A stretch of DNA of 64,000 bases, taken from the NCBI GenBank assembly GCA_028277185.1, contig JANQGQ010000009.1:62001-126000 (forward strand). Reading direction: 5' to 3'. The notes under the pieces are model-generated. The model made no database searches. It worked only from the letters and a program-made list of their open reading frames with translations, and was not told the DNA's origin. The DNA comes from Woeseiaceae bacterium (GTDB taxonomy: Bacteria; Pseudomonadota; Gammaproteobacteria; Steroidobacterales; Woeseiaceae). This document shows, piece by piece, positions 53,234-62,491 of the stretch. The position numbers and the translations under genes were made by a program. The first letter of the stretch is position 1; each line of letters opens with the position of its first letter.

Positions 53234-53383
53234 ATGAACTCTGATGAAATCGTAATTGAACTGGGCCTCGTATCCGAGAGGACATTGGGCAGCCTCGGTC
53301 CTGAGTGCGAAGTGTTCAACCTGGATCCGGCCAACGCCGAAATCGACGACCCAGAAGTTTGGAGGGATTGCCCCGGAGGCTAA
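53234..53383 (+). CDS. Lasso peptide precursor A3a
   Basis: A 49-residue gene with the ribosome site AAGGAG. Leader MNSDEIVIELGLVSERTL (Thr at -2); 31-residue core starting GSLGPECEVFNLDPANAE with Glu8 as the probable ring acceptor, Cys7 next to it, and Cys28 near the C-terminus (RDCPGG). A long tail and a Cys7-Cys28 pair would give a class III-like lasso peptide. It is the first copy of the tandem duplication. Confidence 0.88.
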   Translation: MNSDEIVIELGLVSERTLGSLGPECEVFNLDPANAEIDDPEVWRDCPGG

Positions 53384-53394
53384 GGGCACTCCGC

Positions 53395-53422
53395 AGGTGC
53401 GCGGCGGCAACGCCGCGCACCT
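53395..53422 (+). other. Intercistronic hairpin after A3a with GNRA loop
   Basis: A perfect 12-bp stem AGGTGCGCGGCG closed by the tetraloop GCAA. It starts 11 bp after the precursor stop codon. In a normal operon it would protect or terminate the precursor message; only a short CTTATT follows, so I regard it as an mRNA-stabilising structure or weak terminator. Confidence 0.75.
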
Positions 53423-53515
53423 CTTATTCCCGATAGCACAGCGTCGAGCGCTCAAACAACACTTCGCAGTATTTCGATCATATACGCTTCACACGAAAGC
53501 ACATCACATGTATCC

Positions 53516-53584
53516 ATGACAACATCACCCTATCAGTTGGCCGAGGATGTGTTCTTTTGTGTATCCGCCAGACGGCTCGTTTTC
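53516..53584 (+). pseudogene. Truncated first copy of the B gene
   Basis: The first 23 codons of B3 (MTTSPYQLAEDVFFCVSARR) run into the start of the second duplication unit and soon reach a stop. It arose from the tandem duplication. Confidence 0.88.
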
Positions 53585-53602
53585 GCGGCCCTTCAGATAT
53601 GT

Positions 53603-53632
53603 TTGACGGCTTTCGGCACGCTTCGATAGGTT
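53603..53632 (+). promoter_or_regulatory. Promoter of precursor A3b
   Basis: Second copy of TTGACG-N18-TAGGTT, 458 bp after the first. Confidence 0.66.
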
Positions 53633-53691
53633 AGCTTTCGCCACGATGATGTGGCCGTTTAACAACCCCCAAAACTGTGAAGGAGCTGTCC

Positions 53692-53841
53692 ATGAACTCT
53701 GATGAAATCGTAATAGAACTGGGCCTCGTGTCCGAGAGGACATTGGGCAGCCTCGGTCCTGAGTGCGAATGGTTCAGGCTGGATCCGGCCAACGCCGATA
53801 TCGACCCCCCAGAAGTTTGGATGGATTGCCTCTGGGGCTAA
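53692..53841 (+). CDS. Lasso peptide precursor A3b
   Basis: A 49-residue gene. Its leader is identical to that of A3a. The 31-residue core starts GSLGPECEWFRLDPANAD and ends PEVWMDCLWG. Glu8, Cys7 and Cys28 are kept while positions 9, 11, 18, 21, 26 and 29-30 differ from A3a, so the second peptide would have an altered, more aromatic tail. It lies directly before B3. Confidence 0.88.
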   Translation: MNSDEIVIELGLVSERTLGSLGPECEWFRLDPANADIDPPEVWMDCLWG

Positions 53842-53852
53842 CGGCGCTCTGC

Positions 53853-53880
53853 AGGTGCGCGGCGGCGACGCCGCGCACCT
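53853..53880 (+). other. Intercistronic hairpin after A3b with GNRA loop
   Basis: Same 12-bp stem as the copy at 53395 but with GCGA instead of GCAA as loop; both are GNRA tetraloops, so the difference keeps the structure. Confidence 0.75.
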
Positions 53881-53973
53881 CTTATTCCCGATAGCACCGC
53901 GTCGAGCGCTCAAACAACACTTCGCAGTATTTCGATCGTATACGCTTCACACGAAATCACATCACATGTATCC

Positions 53974-54711
53974 ATGACGACATCACCCTATCAGTTGGCC
54001 GAGGATGTGTTCTTTTGTGTATCCGGCAGACGGCTCGTTTTCTTGGATCTTCGCCAAAATCAGTATCTTTGTCTGAATGAGAGAAACACGCAGACAGCGA
54101 TTGAGTTACTGACACATTCAGCTGAAGCGGAGATGAAACCTGTAAAAGAGATATACCCGGATGGTCGAACGGTTGATATCGAGAGTGCGCAGTCTATTGT
54201 CCAGGCCCTATCGCACAAAGGGTTGCTTGCTGAGGACAGTACGAAAGGCAAAGAAGCGATCTCCCTTCATCTGCGAATTCCGGAAAACACGCTCGTAACC
54301 ACGGGAGCAACCCAAAGCCCAACTGTTAGCGTCCGTCACTGTGTGGTGTTTTTCCAAGCAGCGCTCAGAGCTTCGTGGAAACTACGCTGGCAGTCAATGC
54401 AACGAATCGTGCGAGGCGTCGATAACCGAAAGCGGCGGAATAGTAAAGAACAAAGCCCGGACTACGATACGCTCCGTGAACTGGTAGCGGTGTTTCATCA
54501 CCTTCGCCCGTACTACGTGAGACAATACCTGTGCCTTTATGATTCCCTCGCTCTGATCGAGTTTCTCGCACACTATCGCTTCTTCCCAAGTTGGGTGTTT
54601 GGCGTTAAAGCCGAGCCGTTTGGCGCTCATTGCTGGGTGCAGGGAAACGACTGTATCCTGAACGACACGGCGGACTACGTTCGTTGCTTTACGCCGATTA
54701 TGGCAGTCTAA
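53974..54711 (+). CDS. Lasso peptide B protein B3: RRE domain fused to leader peptidase
   Basis: A 245-residue protein. N-terminal PqqD-like domain: AEDVFFCVSGRRLVFLDLRQ. C-terminal cysteine protease: Cys in YLCLYDSLALIEFL, His in GAHCWVQGND and Asp in LNDTADYV. Same arrangement as B1 with clear similarity throughout (for example RPYYVRQYLCLYDSLALI against RPYYPRPYLCLFDSLALV). Visibly lower G+C than B1. It lies 15 bp before cyclase C3. Confidence 0.92.
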   Translation: MTTSPYQLAEDVFFCVSGRRLVFLDLRQNQYLCLNERNTQTAIELLTHSAEAEMKPVKEIYPDGRTVDIESAQSIVQALSHKGLLAEDSTKGKEAISLHLRIPENTLVTTGATQSPTVSVRHCVVFFQAALRASWKLRWQSMQRIVRGVDNRKRRNSKEQSPDYDTLRELVAVFHHLRPYYVRQYLCLYDSLALIEFLAHYRFFPSWVFGVKAEPFGAHCWVQGNDCILNDTADYVRCFTPIMAV

Positions 54712-54726
54712 GACGGGAAATTCGAA

Positions 54727-56553
54727 GTGCATCGCTACATCGCGTTTATATGGAACCATCGGGTCGCGGAAAGAGAAGCTCTCGCGGAATCTCTGGTCCA
54801 ACGCTTGAAGGAAGCGTTGCCAAAATGGACATGTGCGCTCGATACTAAAGGATTGTGCGTATATCACGTTGGTGAAAGGCCCCGGTCGTCCCAATCGTAT
54901 CGCCTAGATCGAGACGCCGGTATTGTATTGGGCAGACTCTTTAAACGCTGTGCGGATCCCAAGTACGAATCACACGAGTTCACGTTGAACGAGCGTGAAA
55001 CAAAGCGAATCGGCGAGAGCGATGGCCGACATCTGATAGAGCACTATTGGGGGCGTTATGTCGCGATACTGCGCAGCATGGATGGTGCACACGTTCGCAT
55101 ACTGCGCGATCCGACAGGTGCGATACCTTGCTTGTCTACAAACTATCAAGGTGTAGACGTCGTCTTCTCTCACATCGATGACTGTGTGGCCCTTGGCCTG
55201 GTACGTAACACAATTAACTGGGACCACATTGCGGCGTACCTTCAGTTTCCGCGTCTTGTTACGAAAGACACTGGTCTTTGCAGTGTACGGCAAGTACTTG
55301 CTGGCGAGTGTGTCGACATCGGCATCAACGGCACTACAACGACATTCTACTGGAGCCCGGGCCGCATACATGACGCACAGGTCGTGGAAGATCGTCAGCA
55401 GGCTATGCAGGAATTGGGAGACGCAATCCAATATTGCGTGGAGGCTTGGGCGTCTTGTTATAACGAGGTGCTACTTAGCTTATCGGGAGGCCTCGACTCG
55501 GCTGTCGTGTTGGCATGCTTGTCCAAACGAGCTGTCAAGGCGAACGTAATCTGTGAGAACTATTACACTGAAGGGATAAGCGGAGATGAACGATTGTTTG
55601 CGCGTAAGGCAGCGGATTTGTCGAAAGTCGAACTCATTGAGCTGCCCTTTCGCGCCTCTGACCAGTCGCTCGACAGTATGTTTGATGCAACCAAGCTCGC
55701 CAGGCCGGCGGAGACACAGTTGACCCCTGAGCTTGAGCGGCACAGGGAAGAATTGGTGAAGGAACGTAACGTTGAGGCTGTATTCTCCGGCCAAGGAGGA
55801 GATCATCTCTTTGAACAAACGGCAACGTCCCTTATTGCCGCCGACTATGCCTGGCGACACGGCCTACGGCCAGAGATTCTTGGTGTCATTGCAGATACTT
55901 CCCGCTTCACCAGAAAACCGATTTGGTCGGTGATGGCGACAGTTTTCAATGCCGGTATTTTTCATCGGCAAAACGACCCTTACGTCAAGCGTTTGAAACC
56001 ACCACTTCTTCTAAGCGAGGCCACCAGCGACGCGCTGAAACCCAGCGACTTCCGGCATCCCTGGGTGGATGATGCAGCGCATCTTCCACCCAATAAGATC
56101 AATCAGATCGCCAACATCATTGACAGTCAGAATTTTTATCAGCGACGCTGCCACTATGCATCCACTGTGCACCCGCTGATTTCCCAACCGATTATCGAGC
56201 TATGTCTGCAAATCCCATCGTACACGTTAACCTACGGTGGTAGAGACCGTGCGCTGGTGCGCGACGCCTTCTCGGGAAAAATCCCACCGGAAATCACCAG
56301 ACGCACTACCAAGGGCGTTACGGTCAGCACGTTCAACCAACTATTAATTGGAAATCTCCCGTTTCTTCGGGAGTTTCTTCTGGACGGCTTGCTCGTACGG
56401 GAAAGCGTGCTCGACAGACGGAAAACGGAGGCGAATTTAACGGAGTCGGAAATCGTTGGTAATCCCTTCCTGTTCTTTCCGATGGTGCACGCCATTTTTG
56501 CGGAGGCGTGGCTGAGAAACTGGCGTAGTGAGACCCCAAGTGCTACCGCATGA
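54727..56553 (+). CDS. Lasso peptide isopeptide bond-forming cyclase C3
   Basis: A 608-residue asparagine-synthetase-like cyclase with a GTG start. PP-loop SLSGGLDSAVVLACLSKRAV; VFSGQGGDHLFEQTA; N-terminal MHRYIAFIWNHR and IEHYWGRYVAILRS. It closes the ring of the locus 3 peptides. It ends 111 bp before the convergent isopeptidase. Codon use is less G+C rich than in C1 and C2. Confidence 0.93.
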   Translation: MHRYIAFIWNHRVAEREALAESLVQRLKEALPKWTCALDTKGLCVYHVGERPRSSQSYRLDRDAGIVLGRLFKRCADPKYESHEFTLNERETKRIGESDGRHLIEHYWGRYVAILRSMDGAHVRILRDPTGAIPCLSTNYQGVDVVFSHIDDCVALGLVRNTINWDHIAAYLQFPRLVTKDTGLCSVRQVLAGECVDIGINGTTTTFYWSPGRIHDAQVVEDRQQAMQELGDAIQYCVEAWASCYNEVLLSLSGGLDSAVVLACLSKRAVKANVICENYYTEGISGDERLFARKAADLSKVELIELPFRASDQSLDSMFDATKLARPAETQLTPELERHREELVKERNVEAVFSGQGGDHLFEQTATSLIAADYAWRHGLRPEILGVIADTSRFTRKPIWSVMATVFNAGIFHRQNDPYVKRLKPPLLLSEATSDALKPSDFRHPWVDDAAHLPPNKINQIANIIDSQNFYQRRCHYASTVHPLISQPIIELCLQIPSYTLTYGGRDRALVRDAFSGKIPPEITRRTTKGVTVSTFNQLLIGNLPFLREFLLDGLLVRESVLDRRKTEANLTESEIVGNPFLFFPMVHAIFAEAWLRNWRSETPSATA

Positions 56554-56664
56554 CTCCAAGCTGCATGTTTGCACGGACTTCCGGCGTTCATTTTTCGGGC
56601 CAGCACTCGGACTTGTCCGCGCGACGTTTCAAAGTCAACAAGAGGAAGAGCTTGCCTCCAACGT

Positions 56665-58914
56665 TTACGGCACCGGGCTACGTTCGCCAGAGAACCTTAT
56701 TGATTTGTGATCTTGCGCGGGAAGATAACCAACGCCGGAAGTGGCGGGCGTACGTACAGCGGTTCGCTTCTCCTGCATAGCCCGCCAAAGAGCGTATTGC
56801 TCTGCCTTGGCAGGACTAGAGTCCTCCTCACCCTTGAGCCAAAACCGCATCCAATCAACTGATCGAATGGCCACCGCCTTGCGATTTCTTGGATGCCACT
56901 TAATATGGTATTCGTCATTGAACACATACATATCGATGGCGTGCCCTTCTTCCGTAAGCGTCACGTAATTGAACATCGCACCGAATACCTCATCGTCAGA
57001 AACCTGTATCAATATAGGTGCACTTACCTCGCTAGCATTAAGGCCGGGCGACATTTCCGCAAAGAATTTGTCGTCGGCGGTACCGAGGCGGCCGAACCCC
57101 GCTTCGCGAAGAAGTGGCCGTTTTGACGCTTCAAGATAATAGTAGGCGACTGGAGACCAATCGAGGCCAGCAGCGATCGCTGCAGCAAATTTGTTGGAGT
57201 GACTAAGAGCGTAGCTCATTGCGTCCACGCCGGAACTCAATCCGGTAATGCCAACCTTGGCAGGGTCGATCAAGCCTTTCTCATCCAACAGATCAATTGC
57301 CGAATCCAGAGAGGCTGCCCTTTGCCGATGCGATAGATAATAGTTGTAGCTATCTTGCCAATCCGCCGTATCCGTCGGTGCCACAAAGGGTGGATGCTGC
57401 GTACACAGAACCACGAAACCCTCAGCGGCGAACAGCTGTGACGGATATTCGGAGCCGGTTCCGCCCTTGAAACACTCTGACGCGTTGTACTGAACGATCA
57501 CTAGTGGATAACGTTTGCTGGCCTCATAGTCCGTGGGCTTAACCACCCAGCCAAATGTCTCAGCGCCAAATTCGTTCTTCCATACGACCCGATGGGCGTT
57601 GCCAGTCTGAATCTCATCAAACTGTGGATTCGGGTCGTAGATTTCGGCAAGAGAGCCGTCCGCAAAGGATATCTCGACCAAGGTTCGTGGGCGTGTCGGC
57701 TCGTCTGAAAAGCAGATCAATGAGTGTCCCGTTGACGAGCACGCTGACAAGTACGGTGAGTTGTCCGCGTATATTCTGCGCACAGCATTATTATCGACGT
57801 GCCAGGCATAGACAAAAATAGTCCCTCTATCAGTACCCTTACCCCAGCGCCGAAATATCACCTCGCTGCCGTCTCGGCTCCACCACAGTTTGCCCGACGC
57901 CCGCAATCCGATGCACTCGTCCAACTCACAGCGAACGTCCAGACTAGTTGGGCGACCGGGCAAGCGAACGTGAAGCTGATTGCTTGAATTCCCGCGAGAT
58001 GCGGTATCAACCTTTTCTATCCAGGCGAGGTACTCCCCATCGTAAGATGCCACTGCTGCACTGGAATGGGGCCGGCCCGGAACCCGAGCAGCGCGATCCG
58101 CTCCCCTAAATATTGAACGTATCGAAAGCGACTCCACGTCAAAATGACTCTGGGTTTCCTCCTCGGTTGCAGGCCTTGTCTGGCCGGACGACAGATCCAG
58201 CACCCACAAGGAGGGGCTACCGTAGTTTGCTTCATACGGTACCATCCGGTATTCACCTGACCTTGGGTTAAACTTTTCATCGTCAACTCTAAGTCCACCG
58301 TCCCATCTTGACCGCAGGTACTCCGCCTGCCGTTCTGGTGCCGCATCTGTCTCAAACCAGACCTGCCTGCCGTCTTCAGACCAGTAAAAAGCATCGACGC
58401 TGACGTCACTTTCCGTCAACTGCTCATGAGTGCCGCCATCCCGGCTGCTGCGCCAAACTTGCACAACACCATCATCCATGCGCCGATAGGCGACCCACTG
58501 ACTATCTGGTGACCAAGCCGGATTGGTTGATCGCCACGAGCCGTTTATCTTGGTCCCAACTTTGGCTCGAAACAGCAGTGGGTCACCTGCTGTGCCAATG
58601 CTGATCGGGCCCGTCTCCTCTGTTAGATCCAGTGCATACCAGTCCACCGTGTAATTGTTCTCCTCCACGTCAGCGCTGTGCATCTGAAACGCGACAGCCT
58701 GGCCATCCGGAGAGACACTCAACCCTTCTCTTACGTGACCGCCCAGATTATTGAGAGAAAACATATCTTCTACGTTGATGGCTCGTTTCGCAGTGAGCTT
58801 TTCGTCCGCGGTTATCAAGCGGTCAACAGATGAAGTATCGGCCCAGAGATTGGAGAACATCAAAATCAAGATAGGCACGATCGCCGGTGACATGGATCTC
58901 GCACCGGTTACCAT
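56665..58914 (-). CDS. Atxe2-like lasso peptide isopeptidase
   Basis: A 749-residue exported serine hydrolase of the prolyl oligopeptidase family. An N-terminal signal (IVPILILMFSNLWA) precedes a beta-propeller-like region with repeated D-G-x-x-V segments (SVSPDGQAVAFQM, AWSPDSQWVAYRR). The C-terminal alpha/beta hydrolase domain has the nucleophile in GITGLSSGVDAMSYAL and His in NDEYHIKWHP. In lasso loci with FecI-FecR-TonB genes this enzyme opens the isopeptide bond of the imported peptide. Its ATG overlaps the stop of the TonB receptor gene (ATGGTAA), so both are translated from one transcript. Confidence 0.88.
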   Translation of the reverse strand: MVTGARSMSPAIVPILILMFSNLWADTSSVDRLITADEKLTAKRAINVEDMFSLNNLGGHVREGLSVSPDGQAVAFQMHSADVEENNYTVDWYALDLTEETGPISIGTAGDPLLFRAKVGTKINGSWRSTNPAWSPDSQWVAYRRMDDGVVQVWRSSRDGGTHEQLTESDVSVDAFYWSEDGRQVWFETDAAPERQAEYLRSRWDGGLRVDDEKFNPRSGEYRMVPYEANYGSPSLWVLDLSSGQTRPATEEETQSHFDVESLSIRSIFRGADRAARVPGRPHSSAAVASYDGEYLAWIEKVDTASRGNSSNQLHVRLPGRPTSLDVRCELDECIGLRASGKLWWSRDGSEVIFRRWGKGTDRGTIFVYAWHVDNNAVRRIYADNSPYLSACSSTGHSLICFSDEPTRPRTLVEISFADGSLAEIYDPNPQFDEIQTGNAHRVVWKNEFGAETFGWVVKPTDYEASKRYPLVIVQYNASECFKGGTGSEYPSQLFAAEGFVVLCTQHPPFVAPTDTADWQDSYNYYLSHRQRAASLDSAIDLLDEKGLIDPAKVGITGLSSGVDAMSYALSHSNKFAAAIAAGLDWSPVAYYYLEASKRPLLREAGFGRLGTADDKFFAEMSPGLNASEVSAPILIQVSDDEVFGAMFNYVTLTEEGHAIDMYVFNDEYHIKWHPRNRKAVAIRSVDWMRFWLKGEEDSSPAKAEQYALWRAMQEKRTAVRTPATSGVGYLPAQDHKSIRFSGERSPVP

Positions 58915-61900
58915 GCCTTGGTCGCCTGAAACACCAGATACTGACCAAAAGGATTCGCGTTCACAGGATCATAGCCCAAGCCCTGTGTGCTGAGATGTAT
59001 AAACGGAGGATCTTCATCAAAGACATTGCGAACGTTGATGGAAAAGCGAGTTCCCCGCAAAAGGCCAGGGTAGCTTTCATCGAAATCGTAGCGCGTGTTG
59101 ATGTCCCACGTCGTCCAGGAACCCACTGGACATGCCTCGACGTTGCATGCGGGCGATCGGTCGGAGACATAGTCGGTAATGTGGTTGCCGATCAGGGCAG
59201 CACCCAGACCACCATTGTTCCAGCTTACTCCGGCACGCACCTTCAGCGACATCGGTCCTCCCAAAACGTCCAGCTCGTCTTCCAACGATCCACCAAGGAA
59301 AAGCTGCTCTTCGAACCCAATCAGGTGACTTGCATTAACAAACGCATTAAACGAACCGGCGCCCGTATCAAACTCGTAGGCTACATTGAGATCTACACCA
59401 CTAAGTTCAGATTTGAGGATGTTAGTAAGACGACCATCGAGGACGACTTCGATGTCATCCGCCGTTAGCGTGCCGCAATTTACACACTCTGGAAGTATTG
59501 TCGTCACCGTCCCCAGATCAATATCGTCGGGGACGCGCGCTATGATTTGCGCGAAATCGTCGGGCTGCAGAAGTGGGTCTGTTATGAAGCGAATGGGTGC
59601 AGCGATCTTTTCGTCAAGCTGAGTGTTGAAATACGTCAGGCCAATACTAAAACCGGGCATGGAGTCTGGCTTTATGTCAATGCCCGCCGTCCAACTAGTT
59701 CCTTCCTCCGGTTGTACCGATGCAGAGTTACCAAATCTGATGAGCACACGAGACTCACCCGCGGGCGAACTGGGATCTGGCAGAATAAAGCTGAACGCCC
59801 GCGGTTGCGAAACATCGAGCTGCGTGAGAAACGGTGCCCTGAAAGAAGTGCCATAAGTCGACCGGACCGTCAGCGCGTCGGTCGGAGACCATGACACTCC
59901 GAACTTCGGATTCAGGGTATCCCCGAAATCGCTGTACTCCTCATAGCGAGCAGCGATTGATACTTCGAGCCGTTTGATACCGGGTTTTTCGTTCTGATCC
60001 GAAACAAGCGGCAGAAAGAGTTCCGCGAACGCCGCTGTAACATCGCGCTCAAGAACGAAATTGCTGGTACCACTCGTGCCCAGCACTGGTTCCAGTGTCC
60101 GTGTGAACACAATCGAACTGGAATCCAGCGATTGATCACGGAATTCCCCACCGATCGCCAGCTTAGCTGCGCCCCCCGACAGTTCAAACAACTCCCCATC
60201 CGCGACAACGTTGAATACCATCAACTCGGATTCAATGTTTCTCGTGAGAAAGCCTTCGGTGGCGGCAAGGGTCGCAGGGTTGTTGTTTGAGCCATCACCG
60301 AAGATATTGAACGCCGTAGCAGGATCGTCGTCTGCCAACGCTAACTCGAACAACGCGGTGTTTGGAATCCGATCGGATCTGTTGAACCTTTCCTCGCTGC
60401 TTAGAGAAGCATAGGCCTCCAGTTCCCACGACTCACCCAGACCAAAGACTGCGCCGAGGGTGGCGCCGACGGATTCCACTTCACCAGAGGTTCGCGGCTG
60501 ACCATAGTCATCAACGAAATGGTAGTTCACACGTATGCTGGTGGAGCCACCCAAGGGATCCAGATCGATAAAAAACGGATTGGTGTTCGGCACCGTAAAC
60601 CTGTTTGCGGTTCCCCTAGAAACCGAACGATTTTCGAACTCGCGCTTGCTGTAGCGAATCTCTGTGAAGAGTTCGACCGTGTTTGATAGCTCCTGCGACA
60701 AGCTCAACATGGCACTGTGTCGCTCTTGAGAGGGTAGAATCCACGAGCCCTCCCGAATGTTCTGCAAATTTTCCGTTTCGGGTAAAAGATCAGCGGGCGT
60801 TAGCGCAGTGCCGTCCTGACCGCCGGGTATCGCGAATTGCGTCGATACGAAAGTTCCATCGGCAGCAGTGTAGCCCACGATGTTGCCAGGGTTGCTGAAC
60901 GCGGTGCTGCTGTCCGTACCACCAAAGGCTGTGAGATCGCTGTCGCGCGCATAGGGTCGGTCCTCCGACCTCAACTCGCTTCTGTCGTAGTATTCGTAGG
61001 ACAACATTGTGCTGCCGGACTCCCAGCTCTTAGCGAACACCTGGTTTAACTGGATCTCATCAATATCGCTGGTACCGGGCGCGTATCGAACTCGGGTTTC
61101 AGCGGCATCGTAGTCCTTTTTCAGAATGACGTTGACGACCCCGCCGATGGCGTCTGAGCCGTAGTTGGCAGAGGCTCCGTCCGCTAGGATCTCAACCCGC
61201 TCGATCGCGCTGGCGGGGATAAAATTGAGGTCCACGAAGCCACCGACGGTCCCCCCCGGCGCCGTTCGCCGACCGTTAACTAACGATAAGGTCGCTTCCG
61301 TCCCCAAACCGCGCAGATTGACACTCGATGAAAAATCGATGTCGTTTGTGCCGCTCAAACCACCGGAAAATACGCTCTCGTTCGCTCCTAAACCATAATT
61401 CTGCGGAACTGACTGCAGCACGTCCTGCGTGGTGGCAAAACCACCCTCCTCGATGTAGCTCCGATCCAGCGTGATGACATCGGCACCTGCCGCGCCGGCA
61501 CCCCGGATCTGTGTCCCCGTAACGACGATTTCGTCGAGGACAGCATCCTTAGTTTCGCCGACAGGTTTCTCTGACTCGGCGTTGCGCTCGGTCCGGGAGG
61601 TGCCGGTATCTGCCAATGGCTCATTGGACTGGGCGTTCGCCTGAGCCAACAAATCACGAGTGTCGGCGTAGTTGCCAATCCCCACGTCGCCCGTCGTCTC
61701 CATCGGCTCCGCACGCTGCACGATTACGCTGTCTCCCGAGCCGTACCCGACCCGCAATCCTGTACCCTGAAGCAAAAGCTCCAGCGCACGCTCTCTCCTG
61801 AATCTGCCGACAACCGCGACCGTTTGCACCGCATCGAAATCAGGTTCGGCGAACACAAGCTCCAATTTCGCTTGCCGCGCGAACGTACTTAATGCACTCG

Positions 61901-62078
61901 GCAGGCTCTGACTGGGAATGTTGAAATTAACGGTCTCTGCATCCGACTCGGATTGTGCGTGAGCGAATTGCGATAAACACAAAATCAATAAAGAAAGGAG
62001 AACGATGTATCGGATGTCAGTTCTTGTTCTTCTTGTCAGCGCAGGCAGGCTTATCTGCAAACTGTGTAGCCTCAGCAT
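58908..62078 (-). CDS. TonB-dependent outer-membrane receptor with STN domain (locus 3)
   Basis: A 1056-residue receptor. Signal peptide (IVLLSLLILCLSQFAHA), STN domain (NFNIPSQSLPSALSTFAR, GTGLRVGYGSGDSVIVQ), a variable linker, plug domain with DEIVVTGTQIRGAGAAG, then the barrel ending FQATKAW. It should import the lasso peptide or its fragments and signal to FecR through the STN domain. It is linked to the isopeptidase by overlap and follows FecI and FecR. Confidence 0.92.
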   Translation of the reverse strand: MLRLHSLQISLPALTRRTRTDIRYIVLLSLLILCLSQFAHAQSESDAETVNFNIPSQSLPSALSTFARQAKLELVFAEPDFDAVQTVAVVGRFRRERALELLLQGTGLRVGYGSGDSVIVQRAEPMETTGDVGIGNYADTRDLLAQANAQSNEPLADTGTSRTERNAESEKPVGETKDAVLDEIVVTGTQIRGAGAAGADVITLDRSYIEEGGFATTQDVLQSVPQNYGLGANESVFSGGLSGTNDIDFSSSVNLRGLGTEATLSLVNGRRTAPGGTVGGFVDLNFIPASAIERVEILADGASANYGSDAIGGVVNVILKKDYDAAETRVRYAPGTSDIDEIQLNQVFAKSWESGSTMLSYEYYDRSELRSEDRPYARDSDLTAFGGTDSSTAFSNPGNIVGYTAADGTFVSTQFAIPGGQDGTALTPADLLPETENLQNIREGSWILPSQERHSAMLSLSQELSNTVELFTEIRYSKREFENRSVSRGTANRFTVPNTNPFFIDLDPLGGSTSIRVNYHFVDDYGQPRTSGEVESVGATLGAVFGLGESWELEAYASLSSEERFNRSDRIPNTALFELALADDDPATAFNIFGDGSNNNPATLAATEGFLTRNIESELMVFNVVADGELFELSGGAAKLAIGGEFRDQSLDSSSIVFTRTLEPVLGTSGTSNFVLERDVTAAFAELFLPLVSDQNEKPGIKRLEVSIAARYEEYSDFGDTLNPKFGVSWSPTDALTVRSTYGTSFRAPFLTQLDVSQPRAFSFILPDPSSPAGESRVLIRFGNSASVQPEEGTSWTAGIDIKPDSMPGFSIGLTYFNTQLDEKIAAPIRFITDPLLQPDDFAQIIARVPDDIDLGTVTTILPECVNCGTLTADDIEVVLDGRLTNILKSELSGVDLNVAYEFDTGAGSFNAFVNASHLIGFEEQLFLGGSLEDELDVLGGPMSLKVRAGVSWNNGGLGAALIGNHITDYVSDRSPACNVEACPVGSWTTWDINTRYDFDESYPGLLRGTRFSINVRNVFDEDPPFIHLSTQGLGYDPVNANPFGQYLVFQATKAW

Positions 62079-62491
62079 TTTGTTCCCCCTTCCCCGAAGG
62101 TTCTTCGCATTTTGTTGAGCTTGCTAATAGTTAGGTCGCCGGTCATCACAAAAAACCTTGGAAGTGATTAGGATCGCGATCTAAGCTATTTCAACGTAGA
62201 CGTCACCGCGCTGGAAACTTCACCACAAGGAGTTAAGGAAACGGAATGCATCGACATTTGCCCATATGCGGCGCGCTTACGCATCAAAATCGCTTCAGGA
62301 GACGACGAACTCAACGCGTATTTGTCTGGGGAACGTTCAGAAACTATGTTTAAGAGTCGACGCGAGAGTATCTAGATTTATAGGTTCGTTTCAGCGGTCC
62401 GTTCGTAAGTGGCTCGTCGTCGGGAACCCAAAAGAAAGGAAAACGGAAATCGGAATCGCGTGCTTGAATGCGCGCATATATAGAATATTTC
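62079..62491. other. Intergenic region between FecR and TonB receptor genes
   Basis: 413 bp, less G+C rich than the rest. It probably holds a FecI-dependent promoter for the receptor on the minus strand, but I cannot identify its -35/-10 with confidence. A 35-codon reading on the plus strand from ATG 62245, with an AAGGA before it, has no lasso-like features. Confidence 0.4.

Larger units (their letters stand above)
53127..54042 (+). repeat. 458-bp tandem direct duplication
   Basis: Two head-to-tail copies (53127-53584 and 53585-54042), each with promoter, precursor, hairpin and the first 69 bases of the B gene. Every landmark is displaced by exactly 458 bases: promoter 53145/53603, start codon 53234/53692, B start 53516/53974. 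The copies differ by scattered substitutions, mostly in the precursor core. Confidence 0.93.

Noticed and set aside
53127..54042. Direct repeats considered as CRISPR-like or as an integron cassette array
   Set aside because: There are only two long units that contain a gene each, with no short regular repeats, no Cas genes and no attC-like or integrase sequences.
62245..62352. Small reading frame on the plus strand with an AAGGA before its ATG, considered as another lasso precursor
   Set aside because: It has no Thr-x-Gly junction, no Glu/Asp at ring positions and only basic residues; no enzyme gene is on that strand.
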